Assembly: GCF_025290835.2 (NCBI RefSeq)
Contig: NZ_JAOCQD020000001.1
Location: 2,480,001-2,544,000 of the forward strand
Direction: 5' to 3'
Length of the DNA stretch: 64,000 nucleotides
Source of the DNA: Aquabacterium sp. OR-4
GTDB taxonomy: Bacteria; Pseudomonadota; Gammaproteobacteria; Burkholderiales; Burkholderiaceae_C
Part shown: positions 39,551 through 48,675 of the stretch, in pieces
How positions within the stretch are numbered: the first letter of the stretch is position 1
Layout: each line of letters begins with the position of its first letter
Notes under the pieces: model-generated
What the model was told of the DNA's origin: nothing
Databases searched by the model: none
Seen by the model: only the letters and a program-made list of their open reading frames with translations
Translations under genes and position numbers: made by a program

Positions 39551-40339
39551 ATGCCTTGTTCGTCTCGCCGCCTGCTGCTGAGCCTGGGCCCGGCCGCCTT
39601 GCTGGCCTTGCTGAGCCTGTCCGCTCCGGCCCGGGCCGATCTGCCGGCCACCACCGCGGTCATCAAGCGCTCGGTGGTGGCGGTGGGCGCCTACGACCCG
39701 CTGGCCAACCCGCGCTTCAGCTTTCGCGGCACCGGCTTCGTGGTCGATGACGGCCAGCTGCTGATCACCAACGCCCATGTGCTGCCCGAGCTGACCGGTG
39801 ACCAGAAGCTGGCCATCCAGGTGGGCCGTGTGCGGCTTGAATCGGGTGGCCAGTTCGATGTGCGCACCCTCACGCTGCTGGCCATCGACCGCGAGCACGA
39901 TCTGGCGCTGCTGCGTTTCTCGGGCGCGCCACTGCCCGCCGTGGTGCTGGCCGAGACCGAAGCCGTGCGCGAAGGCCAGGCCATCGGGCTGATGGGGTTT
40001 CCGATCGGCGGCGTGCTGGGTTTCTCGCCGGTCACGCACCGCGGCATCGTGGCCTCGATCACGCCCATCGTGCTGCCACCGGCCAATGCGCGCCAGCTCG
40101 ACGCTGCGGCCGTGGCCCGCGTGCGCCGCGGCGCGTTCGACATCCTGCAGCTCGATGCCACCGCCTATCCCGGCAACAGCGGCGGCCCGGTGTTCGACGC
40201 CGACACCGGCCAGGTGCACGGCGTGGTCAACATGGTGTTCGTCAAGGGCAGCCGCGAATCGGCGCTGACCAACCCCACCGGCATCACCTACGCCATTCCG
40301 GTGCGCTGGGTGCACGCGCTGCTGGCCGCCAAGCGCTGA
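39551..40339 (+). CDS. Exported trypsin-like serine protease
   Basis: 262 residues with a Sec signal (LLLSLGPAALLALLSLSAPARA). The chymotrypsin-fold triad is readable: His76 (LLITNAHVL), Asp117 (REHDLALLR) and Ser210 (AYPGNSGGPVF). There is no PDZ domain, so it is shorter than DegP or DegQ and resembles stand-alone periplasmic trypsin-like proteases. The preceding 190 bases contain no other gene. It stands alone, with the TetR gene 228 bases downstream. Confidence 0.9.
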   Translation: MPCSSRRLLLSLGPAALLALLSLSAPARADLPATTAVIKRSVVAVGAYDPLANPRFSFRGTGFVVDDGQLLITNAHVLPELTGDQKLAIQVGRVRLESGGQFDVRTLTLLAIDREHDLALLRFSGAPLPAVVLAETEAVREGQAIGLMGFPIGGVLGFSPVTHRGIVASITPIVLPPANARQLDAAAVARVRRGAFDILQLDATAYPGNSGGPVFDADTGQVHGVVNMVFVKGSRESALTNPTGITYAIPVRWVHALLAAKR

Positions 40340-40567
40340 GCGGCGCGGCGGCGCCGGCCCCGCCGTGCGCTGCCGGCGGTGTTTTCCCTGTACAGGGCGC
40401 CGCTGCGAATGTCGGATGCTTCGGGCGCCACGCGCCGCCCCATCCTGCATGCCTGCCGCCCGCCCATCCTGCCCCACCCAGGCGCCCTGCCGCCGCTCGT
40501 TCACGCCCCGCCGCGTTGCCGCGCTGCCCGGCCACCCTGCCCCGTCGCCGCGCCCGGCGCGCCGGCG

Positions 40568-42016
40568 ATGAGCGGCGCCGGCACCGCCCGCTTCGAGGCC
40601 AAGCGCGAGGCCATCCTGGATGGCGCGGCGCGGCTGTTCAACCAGCAGGGCATCCGGGGCGGCACGCTGGCCGATGTGGCGCGCAGCGTGGGCCTGGCCA
40701 CCAACAGCATCACCTACTACTACCGCCGCAAGGAAGACCTGGCCTGCGCCTGCCTGCAGCGCGCCATCGACGCGCTGAGCACCGATGCCGCCACCGCGAT
40801 GGCGCTGGACGACACGCTGGCCGGCCGCGTGCGCGGCTTTCTCGGCCGCCACCTGGCGCGCCTGGCCGACATTGCCGAGGGCCGCCACCCCGAGCTGGTG
40901 GTGTTTGCCGACTTGCGCACGCTGGCGCCGCCGCACGGCACCGAGGTGGCCTGCGCCTACACGCTGATGTTCAAGCAGCTGCGCCAGCTGCTCGACACCG
41001 CCGACGCGCCGGCGCTGCCGCGCGCGGCGCTGAATGCGCGCACCCATTTGCTGCTGTCCACCGTCTCGTGGGCGCGGGTCTGGCTGCTGCGCTTCGAGCC
41101 GATCGACTATGCCCTGGTGGCCGAGCGCATGGCCACGCTGCTGCTCGACGGCCTGGCCAGCCCCGGCGCGCTGGCGCGGCCCGGCCAGGCCGTGGCCGGT
41201 GCCGGTGCCGCGCCGCCCGATGCCGCCTGGCCCGATCCCGCCCTGCCTGAGGCCATCTTGCCGATCGCGCCCGAGGCCACCGGCAGCACCGACGACACCG
41301 CCGTGGCCTACCTGCGCGCGGCCACGCGCCTGGTCAACGAGCACGGCTACCACGGCGCCTCGGTCGAGCGCATTGCCGCCGAGCTGCAGCTCACCAAGGG
41401 CAGCTTCTACCACCACCATGAAACCAAGGAGGAGCTGATCGCCGCGTGTTTTGCGCGCAGCTTCGCGGTGATGCGGGCCGCACAAAGCGCCGCCATGGCC
41501 GCCGGCCCCGCGCAGGCCGACAGCGGCCTGGCCCGGCTGGCGCTGGCCTGCCGCAGCCTGCTGGCCTTTCAGACCGGGCCGCAGGGCCCGCTGCTGCGCA
41601 TCACCGCCTGGACCGCGCTGCCCGAGGCCATCCGCCGCGACACCCAGCGCACCATGCGCCGCCTGGGCGAGCGCTTTGCCAGCTTCGTCATCGACGGCCT
41701 GGCCGACGGCTCGGTGCGGGTGGTGGATCCCTCGGTGGCGGCGCAGGTGGTCAGCGGCATGATCAATGCCACCGCCGAGATGGAGCGCTGGGTGCCCGGC
41801 CTGCATGCCGGCAACGCCTTTGCGCTGTTTGCGATGCCCTTGTTCACCGGCCTGCGCTGCGCGCCGGCCGACTGGCCCGGCAGCGATGCAGCGCCCGCTG
41901 TCGCCGAGGTGGCGGCCCCGCGGGGCGATGCCGCGCTAGCGTGCAGCATGCCCCGTGCTGGCCCCGCCATGCCGGCCCCCACCCCGCGCAAGCGCGCGCG
42001 CAGCCCCGCACCATGA
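40568..42016 (+). CDS. Fused double TetR/AcrR-family transcriptional regulator
   Basis: 482 residues containing two TetR units in one chain. The first helix-turn-helix is at about 15-60 (AILDGAARLFNQQGIRGGTLADV... NSITYYYRRKEDL) with its ligand domain to about 200. The second is at about 255-300 (AATRLVNEHGYHGASVERIAAEL, then TKGSFYHHHETKEEL) with another ligand domain. The C-terminal 60 residues are low complexity. The stop overlaps the ATG of the ANL ligase gene (ATGA), so the two are translated together and the ligand may be an acyl-CoA or related acid. Earlier ATGs add only Arg/Pro sequence and are not used. Confidence 0.88.
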   Translation: MSGAGTARFEAKREAILDGAARLFNQQGIRGGTLADVARSVGLATNSITYYYRRKEDLACACLQRAIDALSTDAATAMALDDTLAGRVRGFLGRHLARLADIAEGRHPELVVFADLRTLAPPHGTEVACAYTLMFKQLRQLLDTADAPALPRAALNARTHLLLSTVSWARVWLLRFEPIDYALVAERMATLLLDGLASPGALARPGQAVAGAGAAPPDAAWPDPALPEAILPIAPEATGSTDDTAVAYLRAATRLVNEHGYHGASVERIAAELQLTKGSFYHHHETKEELIAACFARSFAVMRAAQSAAMAAGPAQADSGLARLALACRSLLAFQTGPQGPLLRITAWTALPEAIRRDTQRTMRRLGERFASFVIDGLADGSVRVVDPSVAAQVVSGMINATAEMERWVPGLHAGNAFALFAMPLFTGLRCAPADWPGSDAAPAVAEVAAPRGDAALACSMPRAGPAMPAPTPRKRARSPAP

Positions 42017-43674
42017 GCTCACCCACCGCCGTTGTTGCCTCCCCCACGCCCGCCGCGCCCGGCCCGCTCAGCTTTGACGAAGCCAGCGCCGCCGCACTGG
42101 CCGACTTTCGCACCCTGCCCGAGCTGATTGCCGAACACGCCCGCGCCCGGCCCGACAGCGCCGCCCTGGTCACGGGCGACGACACGCTCAGCTATGCCCA
42201 GCTCGACGCCCTGATCGACCGCGTGGCCGCCACGCTGCAGCGCGACGGCGCCCGGCGCGGCGACACCATCGCCATCTGCGCCTTTGCCAGCAATGCCTAT
42301 GTGGCGGTGTTCATGGGCGCGCTGCGCGCCGGCCTGGCGGTGGCCCCGCTGGCCCCCAGCAGCACGCCAGCGCAGATTGCCGGCATGGCCCAGGACGCCG
42401 GCGCAGGCCAGCTGTTTCTGGATGCGCCGAATGCCGCGCTGGTGAGCGCGGACCTGACCGGCGCCACGCTGCGCCGCATCCGGCTGGACGACAGCGCCGA
42501 TGCCACCGGTGCCGCCGGTGGCCCCGCCGCCCCCGCCGATCTGCGCCTGGCCGACTGGCTGGCCCCGGCCGGTGCGCGGCCGCAGCCGGTGGCGCTGGCC
42601 CCGGCCCTGCCCTTCAACATCATCTACAGCAGCGGCACCACCGGCACGCCCAAGGGCATCGTGCAGTCGCACGGCATGCGCTGGGGCCAGGTGCGGCGCG
42701 CCGAGGCCGCCGGCTACGGCCCGGGCAGCGTGACCCTGATCGCCACGCCGCTGTACAGCAACACCACGCTGGTGGTGGTGATCCCCACGCTGGCGCGTGG
42801 CGGCACGCTGGTGCTGCTGCCCAAGTTCGACACCCGTGCCTACCTCGAGCTGGCGCAGCGCCACCGCGCCAGCCACACCATGCTGGTGCCCGTGCAGTAC
42901 CAACGCCTGATGGACTACGCTGACTTCGGGCGTTATGACCTCAGCAGCTTCCAGTTCAAGGCCTGCACCAGCGCGCCCTTCCGCGCCGATCTCAAGGCCC
43001 AGGTGCTGGCGCGCTGGCCGGGCGGCCTGACCGAGTACTACGGCATGACCGAGGGCGGCGGCAGCTGCATCCTGTACTGCCACCTGCACCCTGACAAGCT
43101 GCACACGGTGGGCCAGCCGGCCGAAGGCCACGACATGCGCCTGATCGACGAAGACGGCGTCGAGCTGCCGCGCCAGGCCGAAGGCGCCGAGCCGGTGCTG
43201 GGCGAGATCGTGGGCCGCTCGGTGAGCATGATGCTGGGCTACCACAAGCAGCCAGCCAAGTCGCGCGAGGCCGAGTGGTTCGACGCTGCGGGCAACCGCT
43301 TCATCCGCACCGGCGACGTGGGCCGCTTCGATGCCGACGGCTTCCTGATCCTGATGGACCGCCGCAAGGACATGGTGATCAGCGGCGGCTTCAACATCTA
43401 CCCCAGCGATCTGGAAGCCGAGCTGCGCCAGCACCCCGCGGTGGCCGATGCGGCGGTGGTCGGCGTGCCCAGCCGCGAGTGGGGCGAGACGCCGGTGGCC
43501 TTTGTGGTGCGCAAGGCGGCTGCGGCCGACGACGCCGAGAGCATCCGCCAATGGATGAACGCCCGTGTCGGCAAGACCCAGCGGCTGCATGCGCTGCGCC
43601 TGATCGACGAACTGCCGCGCAGTGCGATCGGCAAGGTCCTCAAGCGTGAGCTGCGGGACGCCTATCGCGAATGA
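42013..43674 (+). CDS. Class I adenylate-forming (ANL) acyl-CoA/acid ligase
   Basis: 553 residues. The P-loop of adenylating enzymes is YSSGTTGTPKG at 205-215; YGMTEGGG, GRSVSMMLGYHKQ, RTGDVGRFDADGF, RRKDMVISGGFNIYPSDLE and RSAIGKVLKRELR complete the ten-motif set with the catalytic Lys near the end. It activates a carboxylic acid with ATP and probably forms a CoA thioester. The substrate (medium/long fatty acid, aromatic or hydroxy acid) cannot be read from sequence. Translationally coupled to the double TetR gene. Confidence 0.92.
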   Translation: MSSPTAVVASPTPAAPGPLSFDEASAAALADFRTLPELIAEHARARPDSAALVTGDDTLSYAQLDALIDRVAATLQRDGARRGDTIAICAFASNAYVAVFMGALRAGLAVAPLAPSSTPAQIAGMAQDAGAGQLFLDAPNAALVSADLTGATLRRIRLDDSADATGAAGGPAAPADLRLADWLAPAGARPQPVALAPALPFNIIYSSGTTGTPKGIVQSHGMRWGQVRRAEAAGYGPGSVTLIATPLYSNTTLVVVIPTLARGGTLVLLPKFDTRAYLELAQRHRASHTMLVPVQYQRLMDYADFGRYDLSSFQFKACTSAPFRADLKAQVLARWPGGLTEYYGMTEGGGSCILYCHLHPDKLHTVGQPAEGHDMRLIDEDGVELPRQAEGAEPVLGEIVGRSVSMMLGYHKQPAKSREAEWFDAAGNRFIRTGDVGRFDADGFLILMDRRKDMVISGGFNIYPSDLEAELRQHPAVADAAVVGVPSREWGETPVAFVVRKAAAADDAESIRQWMNARVGKTQRLHALRLIDELPRSAIGKVLKRELRDAYRE

Positions 43675-43752
43675 GGGGCGGCGTCCATCGCCCTGGCCAG
43701 GCACTCGCCGTGCGTCGCATGTCGCAAGGCCGAGGCCGAGGTCAATCAGACC

Positions 43753-44448
43753 TCAAGCTTCAGGCGCAGAAGAAGGCGCAGCCGCCGCATCCTCCACGGC
43801 CATGCCCAGCTCGCCGGCCATGCGCAGCACCAGGGCACGCAGCGCGGTGATTTCGTCGCCCTGGCGGCGGATCTCGGTCTTCAGTGCCACCAGCTCGCCC
43901 ACGCTGATCGCGTCGTCGTCGCTGCCGCCGGTCTCGCGCGGCGCCAGCGTGGCCGGCACCACCTCGCCGCACAGCAGGTGCGCCCAGCGGCTCTCGCGTG
44001 CGCCGGGCGCGCGCGGCAGCAGCACCGCGCGGGGCGGGTAGCGCTCGGCCAGCTCGGTGAGAAAGCCTTCCACGCTGGAGATGTCGGCAAAGCGGTGCAG
44101 GCGCTCGGCGTTGGCACGCAGCTCGGCCACGGTTTGCGGGCCGCGCAGCATCAGCACCGCCAGCAGCGCCGCGGCGGCACCGGGCACGCCGATGCCGCGG
44201 GCGGCGTTGTGCTCGTAGCGTGCCACGCGGCCGCCCGAGCTTTCAAACACCAGGCTCTGGCTCTTCAGGCCGTCAATGGCGGCCAGGATGTCGGACTCGC
44301 TGGCGTTGATCACCGGGTCGCGTGCGGTCTTCTGGTTGCAGCCGGCCACCAGCGAGTTGAGCGTCAGCGGGTAGGTGTCGGGCACGGTGGCCTGCTTTTC
44401 CACCAGCACGCCCAGCACCCGGGCTTCAAGAGGCGTCAGTGTGCGCAT
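43753..44448 (-). CDS. YceH family protein (DUF480)
   Basis: 231 residues. The start MRTLTPLEARVLGVLVEKQATVPDTYPLTLN and the block CNQKTARDPVINASE are diagnostic for YceH (DUF480), which consists of two winged-helix domains. A C-terminal helix (VALKTEIRRQGDEITALRALV) is probably a coiled coil. Function in the cell is not established. It is 7 bases after the SDR gene on the same strand and probably co-transcribed. Confidence 0.92.
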   Translation of the reverse strand: MRTLTPLEARVLGVLVEKQATVPDTYPLTLNSLVAGCNQKTARDPVINASESDILAAIDGLKSQSLVFESSGGRVARYEHNAARGIGVPGAAAALLAVLMLRGPQTVAELRANAERLHRFADISSVEGFLTELAERYPPRAVLLPRAPGARESRWAHLLCGEVVPATLAPRETGGSDDDAISVGELVALKTEIRRQGDEITALRALVLRMAGELGMAVEDAAAAPSSAPEA

Positions 44449-44455
44449 GGGCCGG

Positions 44456-45238
44456 TCAGGCGCCGAAGCCGTCGTCGGCGCTGAGGATGGCGCCGTTGAT
44501 GAAGTGGCTCTCGTTGGCGCACAGCATCATCAGCGCCGAGTCCAGGTCCTTGGGGCTGCCCACGCGCTTGCGCGGCAGCATCTGCATCAGCTTCTGGCCG
44601 GCGTCGGTCTGCCAGTGGTGGTGGTTGATCTCGGTGTCGATGTAGCCCGGGCACAGGGCATTGACGTTGATGCCGAACTTGCCCCACTCGAGCGCCTGGG
44701 CCTTGGTCATGTGGATCACGGCCGCCTTGCTCATGCAGTACACGCCGATCTGGCCCAGCACGCGCAGGCCGGCCATCGAGGCCACGTTGACGATGCGTCC
44801 GCCGGTGAAGGTGCCGGGCGCCGCGCCGCGGCTGCGGGCGATCATGCGCTTGGCCACCTCCTGCGCCACGAAGAACGCGCCGCGGGTGTTAGTGTCGAAG
44901 GTGTAGTCGAAGTCGTCGGGGCTCACGTCCACCAGCTTCTGCGTGGTGCTGACGCCCGAGTTGTTGATCAGGATGTCGATCGTGCCCACCTCGGTCTCGG
45001 CATGCGCCACGGCCGACTTGATGCTGTCGTGCTCGGTCACGTCGAGCGCCACCACGTGCGCGTCGCCGCCAGCGGCCTCGATCTCGGCGCGCAGGGTCTT
45101 GAGCCGCTCCACGCGGCGGGCAGCCAGCACCACCGCGGCGCCGGATTTGGCCAGCGTGCGCGCAAACTGCGCGCCCAGGCCGCTGGATGCGCCGGTGACA
45201 AAGGCCACGCGGCCGGAAAGATCGATGTTGTAGCTCAT
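44456..45238 (-). CDS. Short-chain dehydrogenase/reductase
   Basis: 260 residues, classical SDR. The cofactor motif TGASSGLG is at 15-22, the structural NNSG at 92-95, and the catalytic Ser154, Tyr167 and Lys171 (VYCMSKAAV). An Arg at 41-42 after the second strand (AARR) suggests NADP preference. It oxidises or reduces an alcohol/ketone; the substrate is unknown, although 3-hydroxyacyl-CoA or ketoreductase roles are common for this type. Divergent from ETF-QO, with 248 bases between them. Confidence 0.9.
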   Translation of the reverse strand: MSYNIDLSGRVAFVTGASSGLGAQFARTLAKSGAAVVLAARRVERLKTLRAEIEAAGGDAHVVALDVTEHDSIKSAVAHAETEVGTIDILINNSGVSTTQKLVDVSPDDFDYTFDTNTRGAFFVAQEVAKRMIARSRGAAPGTFTGGRIVNVASMAGLRVLGQIGVYCMSKAAVIHMTKAQALEWGKFGINVNALCPGYIDTEINHHHWQTDAGQKLMQMLPRKRVGSPKDLDSALMMLCANESHFINGAILSADDGFGA

Positions 45239-45394
45239 GGTCGTCGGTGCTCGGTTCGGGTGAACCAGATCACGATAGCACGCAGCCCCCGCCCCGCTGG
45301 CCGCGAAACGCCCATGAAAAACGCCGCATTCAGCCGCCGCCGGATCGGCCCGCCCGCCGGGCCTTGTCGCCCCCGCGACAAAAAAGCACGGTCG

Positions 45395-45423
45395 TTCTAT
45401 TTTGAAGGCCTGCTGGGTAGAAT
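45395..45423 (+). promoter_or_regulatory. Possible promoter of the ETF-QO gene
   Basis: TAGAAT at 45418-45423 as -10 with TTCTAT at 45395-45400 as a poor -35, spaced 17 bases, in an unusually AT-rich stretch for this window. It lies 64 bases before the ETF-QO start. Confidence 0.35.
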
Positions 45424-45486
45424 GCCGCTCGATCAGGGCCACGCATGCCCGCCGGTTTCGCGACTACCCCACAGGAAAAAACACCC

Positions 45487-47169
45487 ATGAGCCCGCAGGC
45501 GATCCTTGAGCAATTCGGCCCCCGCGAGTCGATGGAATACGACGTCGTGGTTGTCGGCGGTGGCCCCGGCGGCATGGCCACCGCGATCCGCCTCAAGCAG
45601 CTGGCAGCCGAGAAGGGCCAGGACATCTCGGTGGTGGTGCTCGAGAAGGGCAGCGAGCCCGGCGCGCACACGCTCAGCGGCGCGGTGATGGACCCGGTGG
45701 CCATCAGCGAGCTGCTGCCCAACTGGCAGCAACTGGGCGCGCCACTCAACCAGCCGGTCACGCACGACGAGGTGCTGATCCTGTCGGGCGATGGCGGCAC
45801 CGCCTACACGCCGCCGTGGGCCATGCCGCGCTGCTTCGAGAACCATGGCAACTACGTGGTGCGCCTGGGCGCGGTGGTCAAGTGGCTGGGCGAGCAGGCC
45901 GAGGGCCTGGGCGTGGAGGTGTTCCCCGGCTTCACCGCCGCCGAGGTGCTGTACGACGAGCAGGGCCGCGTGCGCGGCGTGGCCACCGGCAACCTGGGCG
46001 TGGGCAAGGACGGCGAGCCGACCGAGAACTTCCAGCTCGGCATGGAGCTGCTGGGCAAGTACACCGTGTTCGCCGAGGGCGCGCGCGGCCATCTGGGCAA
46101 GCAGCTGATCGCGCAGTTCAAGCTCGATGCCGGCCGCGAGCCGCAGAGCTTCGGCATCGGCATCAAGGAGCTGTGGGAGGTGCCGCCCGAGCGCGCCCAG
46201 CCCGGCCTGGTGGTGCACACCGCCGGCTGGCCGATGGACGACGAGACCTTTGGCGGCGGCTTCCTGTACCACCTCGAGGACAACAAGGTCACGCTCGGCT
46301 TCGTGATCGGCCTCGACTACAAGAACCCCTGGCTGAGCCCCTTCGAGGAAATGCAGCGCTGGAAGACCCACCCGTCGATCCGCCAGCACATCGAGGGCGG
46401 CAAGCGCATCGGCTACGGCGCGCGCGCCATCAACAACGGCGGCCTGTTCAGCCTGCCCAAGCTGGTGTTTCCGGGCGGCGCACTGATCGGTTGCGACGCC
46501 GGCATGCTCAACGCCGCGCGCATCAAGGGCAGCCACGCCGCCATCAAGACCGGCATGCTGGTGGCCGATGCGGCCTATGCCGCCGTCACGGCCGGGCGCA
46601 GCCACGACGAGCTCAGCGCCTACCCCGAGGCCTTCGAGCAAAGCTGGCTGCATGCCGAGCTCAAGCGCGACAACAACTTCAAGCAGTGGTTCAAGAAGGG
46701 CCCGCTGATCGGCAAGATCGGCTTCGGCCTGGAGCAGGTGGTGTTTCCCAAGCTGGGCCTCACGCCCTGGTGGACGCTGCACCGCGACCAGCCCGACCAT
46801 CTGGCGCTGCGGCCCGCGGCCGACAGCCCGAAGATCGACTACCCCAAGCCCGACGGCAAGCTCACCTTCGACCGCCTGAGCTCGGTGTTCATCAGCAGCA
46901 CCAACCATGAAGAGAACCAGCCGGCGCACCTGACCCTGAAGGACGCCTCGGTGCCGGTGGCCATCAACCTGGCCAAGTACGCCGGCCCCGAGAGCCGCTA
47001 CTGCCCGGCCGGCGTGTACGAGTTCGTCAACAAGGACGGCGCTGACCAGCTGGTGATCAACGCCCAGAACTGCGTGCACTGCAAGACCTGCGACATCAAG
47101 GACCCGACGCAGAACATCGTCTGGGTCACGCCCGAAGGCGGCGGCGGCCCCAACTACGCCGGCATGTAA
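45487..47169 (+). CDS. Electron transfer flavoprotein-ubiquinone oxidoreductase
   Basis: 560 residues, the full family length. The FAD motif VVGGGPGGMATAIRL lies near the start, LEKGSEPGAHTLSGAVMDP follows, and the C-terminal ferredoxin-like part binds a 4Fe-4S cluster through Cys505, Cys529, Cys532 and Cys535 (NCVHCKTCDIKDP). It moves electrons from ETF, reduced by acyl-CoA and other dehydrogenases, into ubiquinone at the inner membrane. A start 42 bases upstream is possible, but the ATG at 45487 matches the family. etfAB are not in this window. Confidence 0.96.
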   Translation: MSPQAILEQFGPRESMEYDVVVVGGGPGGMATAIRLKQLAAEKGQDISVVVLEKGSEPGAHTLSGAVMDPVAISELLPNWQQLGAPLNQPVTHDEVLILSGDGGTAYTPPWAMPRCFENHGNYVVRLGAVVKWLGEQAEGLGVEVFPGFTAAEVLYDEQGRVRGVATGNLGVGKDGEPTENFQLGMELLGKYTVFAEGARGHLGKQLIAQFKLDAGREPQSFGIGIKELWEVPPERAQPGLVVHTAGWPMDDETFGGGFLYHLEDNKVTLGFVIGLDYKNPWLSPFEEMQRWKTHPSIRQHIEGGKRIGYGARAINNGGLFSLPKLVFPGGALIGCDAGMLNAARIKGSHAAIKTGMLVADAAYAAVTAGRSHDELSAYPEAFEQSWLHAELKRDNNFKQWFKKGPLIGKIGFGLEQVVFPKLGLTPWWTLHRDQPDHLALRPAADSPKIDYPKPDGKLTFDRLSSVFISSTNHEENQPAHLTLKDASVPVAINLAKYAGPESRYCPAGVYEFVNKDGADQLVINAQNCVHCKTCDIKDPTQNIVWVTPEGGGGPNYAGM

Positions 47170-47183
47170 GAACCGGGGCACCC

Positions 47184-47259
47184 GGTTCTGCGGGTACGCA
47201 GAACCACCCGCCTCGCGGGCTGAGCCCGGACACAAGGCGTCCTGAGGACGGCTTGTGTC
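47184..47259. repeat. Cluster of three hairpins after ETF-QO
   Basis: GGTTCTGCG/CGCAGAACC at 47184-47192 and 47197-47205 (perfect, 4-base loop), CCCGC/GCGGG at 47207-47219, and GACACAAG/CTTGTGTC at 47229-47236 and 47252-47259 with an inner GTCC/GGAC stem. They fill most of the gap after the ETF-QO stop. The first may end transcription; the set also resembles a REP-type intergenic element. No T run is present. Confidence 0.55.
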
Positions 47260-48130
47260 TGGCGCAGCGGTCAGCGCTGCAGGGCTGACCGTGGGTTCCG
47301 GCCGGCTTCGGGCGGCCGGGCGCTCGGCCGGCTGCCGTCCAACCCAGGCCACAGCGCCGAACAAGGGGGTCCAGGCCCGCCTGTTCGGCGTTTTGCATTC
47401 CGGCCCGGTGCGCAGAATCGACCGGGATCATGCAGGCCAAGCAGCTCCATGAGGTGCTCGCACGTGTGGTGGCATGGCACAACCGCCACCCGCTTGCGTT
47501 GCGCATCTCCCCCCAGCAGGTGCACAGCATCGGCGGCGTGGCCCTGCCTTTTGCCAGCGCAACGCCCGATGCGCCCGCCCCGCCCGGCCAACCGGCCGTG
47601 GCACTGGCCGACCTGCTGGCCCCGGCCCTGCCCACCGGGCCGGCCACCCCCACCCAGCCACCGCCGACGCCGCGGACACCGGGCCGCCCGCCCTCGACCC
47701 GCCAGCCGGTGCCGACGCCTGGCCAGCCCACGCCGACACCGGCCACCCGGGCGACGACACCCCGCTGCCACCGCTGCCCGAGCTGCCAACCCTCGCGCTG
47801 CCGGCCGATGCACCCGAGGCCGCGGCCGATGCACCGCTGCCCGAAGTCGACCCTGCCGACGACGCGTTTGCCGCACCCGCGGCGGACACAGGCGCCGAAC
47901 CCGGCACCGAGCCCGACTCCGACCGCGCTGACGCCACCGGGCCCGCGCCCGACGACGCCGACGCCGATGCCGACGCCATCGAGCTGGACATGGCGCTCGA
48001 CGAGCCGGCCACAGTGCCTGAACCGGGCCCTGAGGTCGAGGTGGAGGTCGGGGTCGAGACCGACCCGGCAGACGCCCCGGCCAACGACGAGCTGACCGAC
48101 GCCACGGCCGCCGCAGACGCCCCGGCCGCC

Positions 48131-48166
48131 GAGTCCGAGTCCGAGTCCGAGTCCGAATCCGAATCC
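48131..48166 (+). repeat. Hexanucleotide repeat GAGTCC/GAATCC, six units
   Basis: Four GAGTCC then two GAATCC units give alternating Glu-Ser in the acidic part of the split gene. The 6-base unit keeps frame when it expands or contracts, so it changes length without switching the gene off. Confidence 0.9.
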
Positions 48167-48675
48167 GAGCCTGAAGCCGAGGCCGCAGCCAGCCCCGATC
48201 CGGCCGCCGACGATGCCAGCGGCGACGACGCACAGGCCCAGGCCGATCCCGAGGCCGTTGCCGATGCCCCGCAAGCCCCGGCCCCCGGCCCCGACGACCC
48301 CACCGAGGCCCTGCCGCAGGCGGCCGATGCCCAGGCGCCGTCGGACGACATGCCGCCAGCCGAGGCAGCGGTGGACGATGGCACGCAGGCCGCGCTGCCG
48401 CCTCTGCCCGAGGCCCCGACCGAGCCCCTGGCCACCGACGCGGCCCACGCCGCCGACGCCAGCCCGCGCCCCCTGGCGGCCCGCCTGCAAGCGGCCCGCG
48501 AGCGGGCGATGGCCGGCCCCGCGGCGCCGGATCTCGACCTGACCTCGACCCCGCGACCGACGGCGCGCACGCCACGCCGGCCGCCGCGGTCACCGACCCG
48601 CCGGCCGCCGGTGCGCCGGCGCCGTCAAGCCCTGCCGGCGCGGGTGGTGCGGGTGCCGCCGCAGCGGCCACGGCC

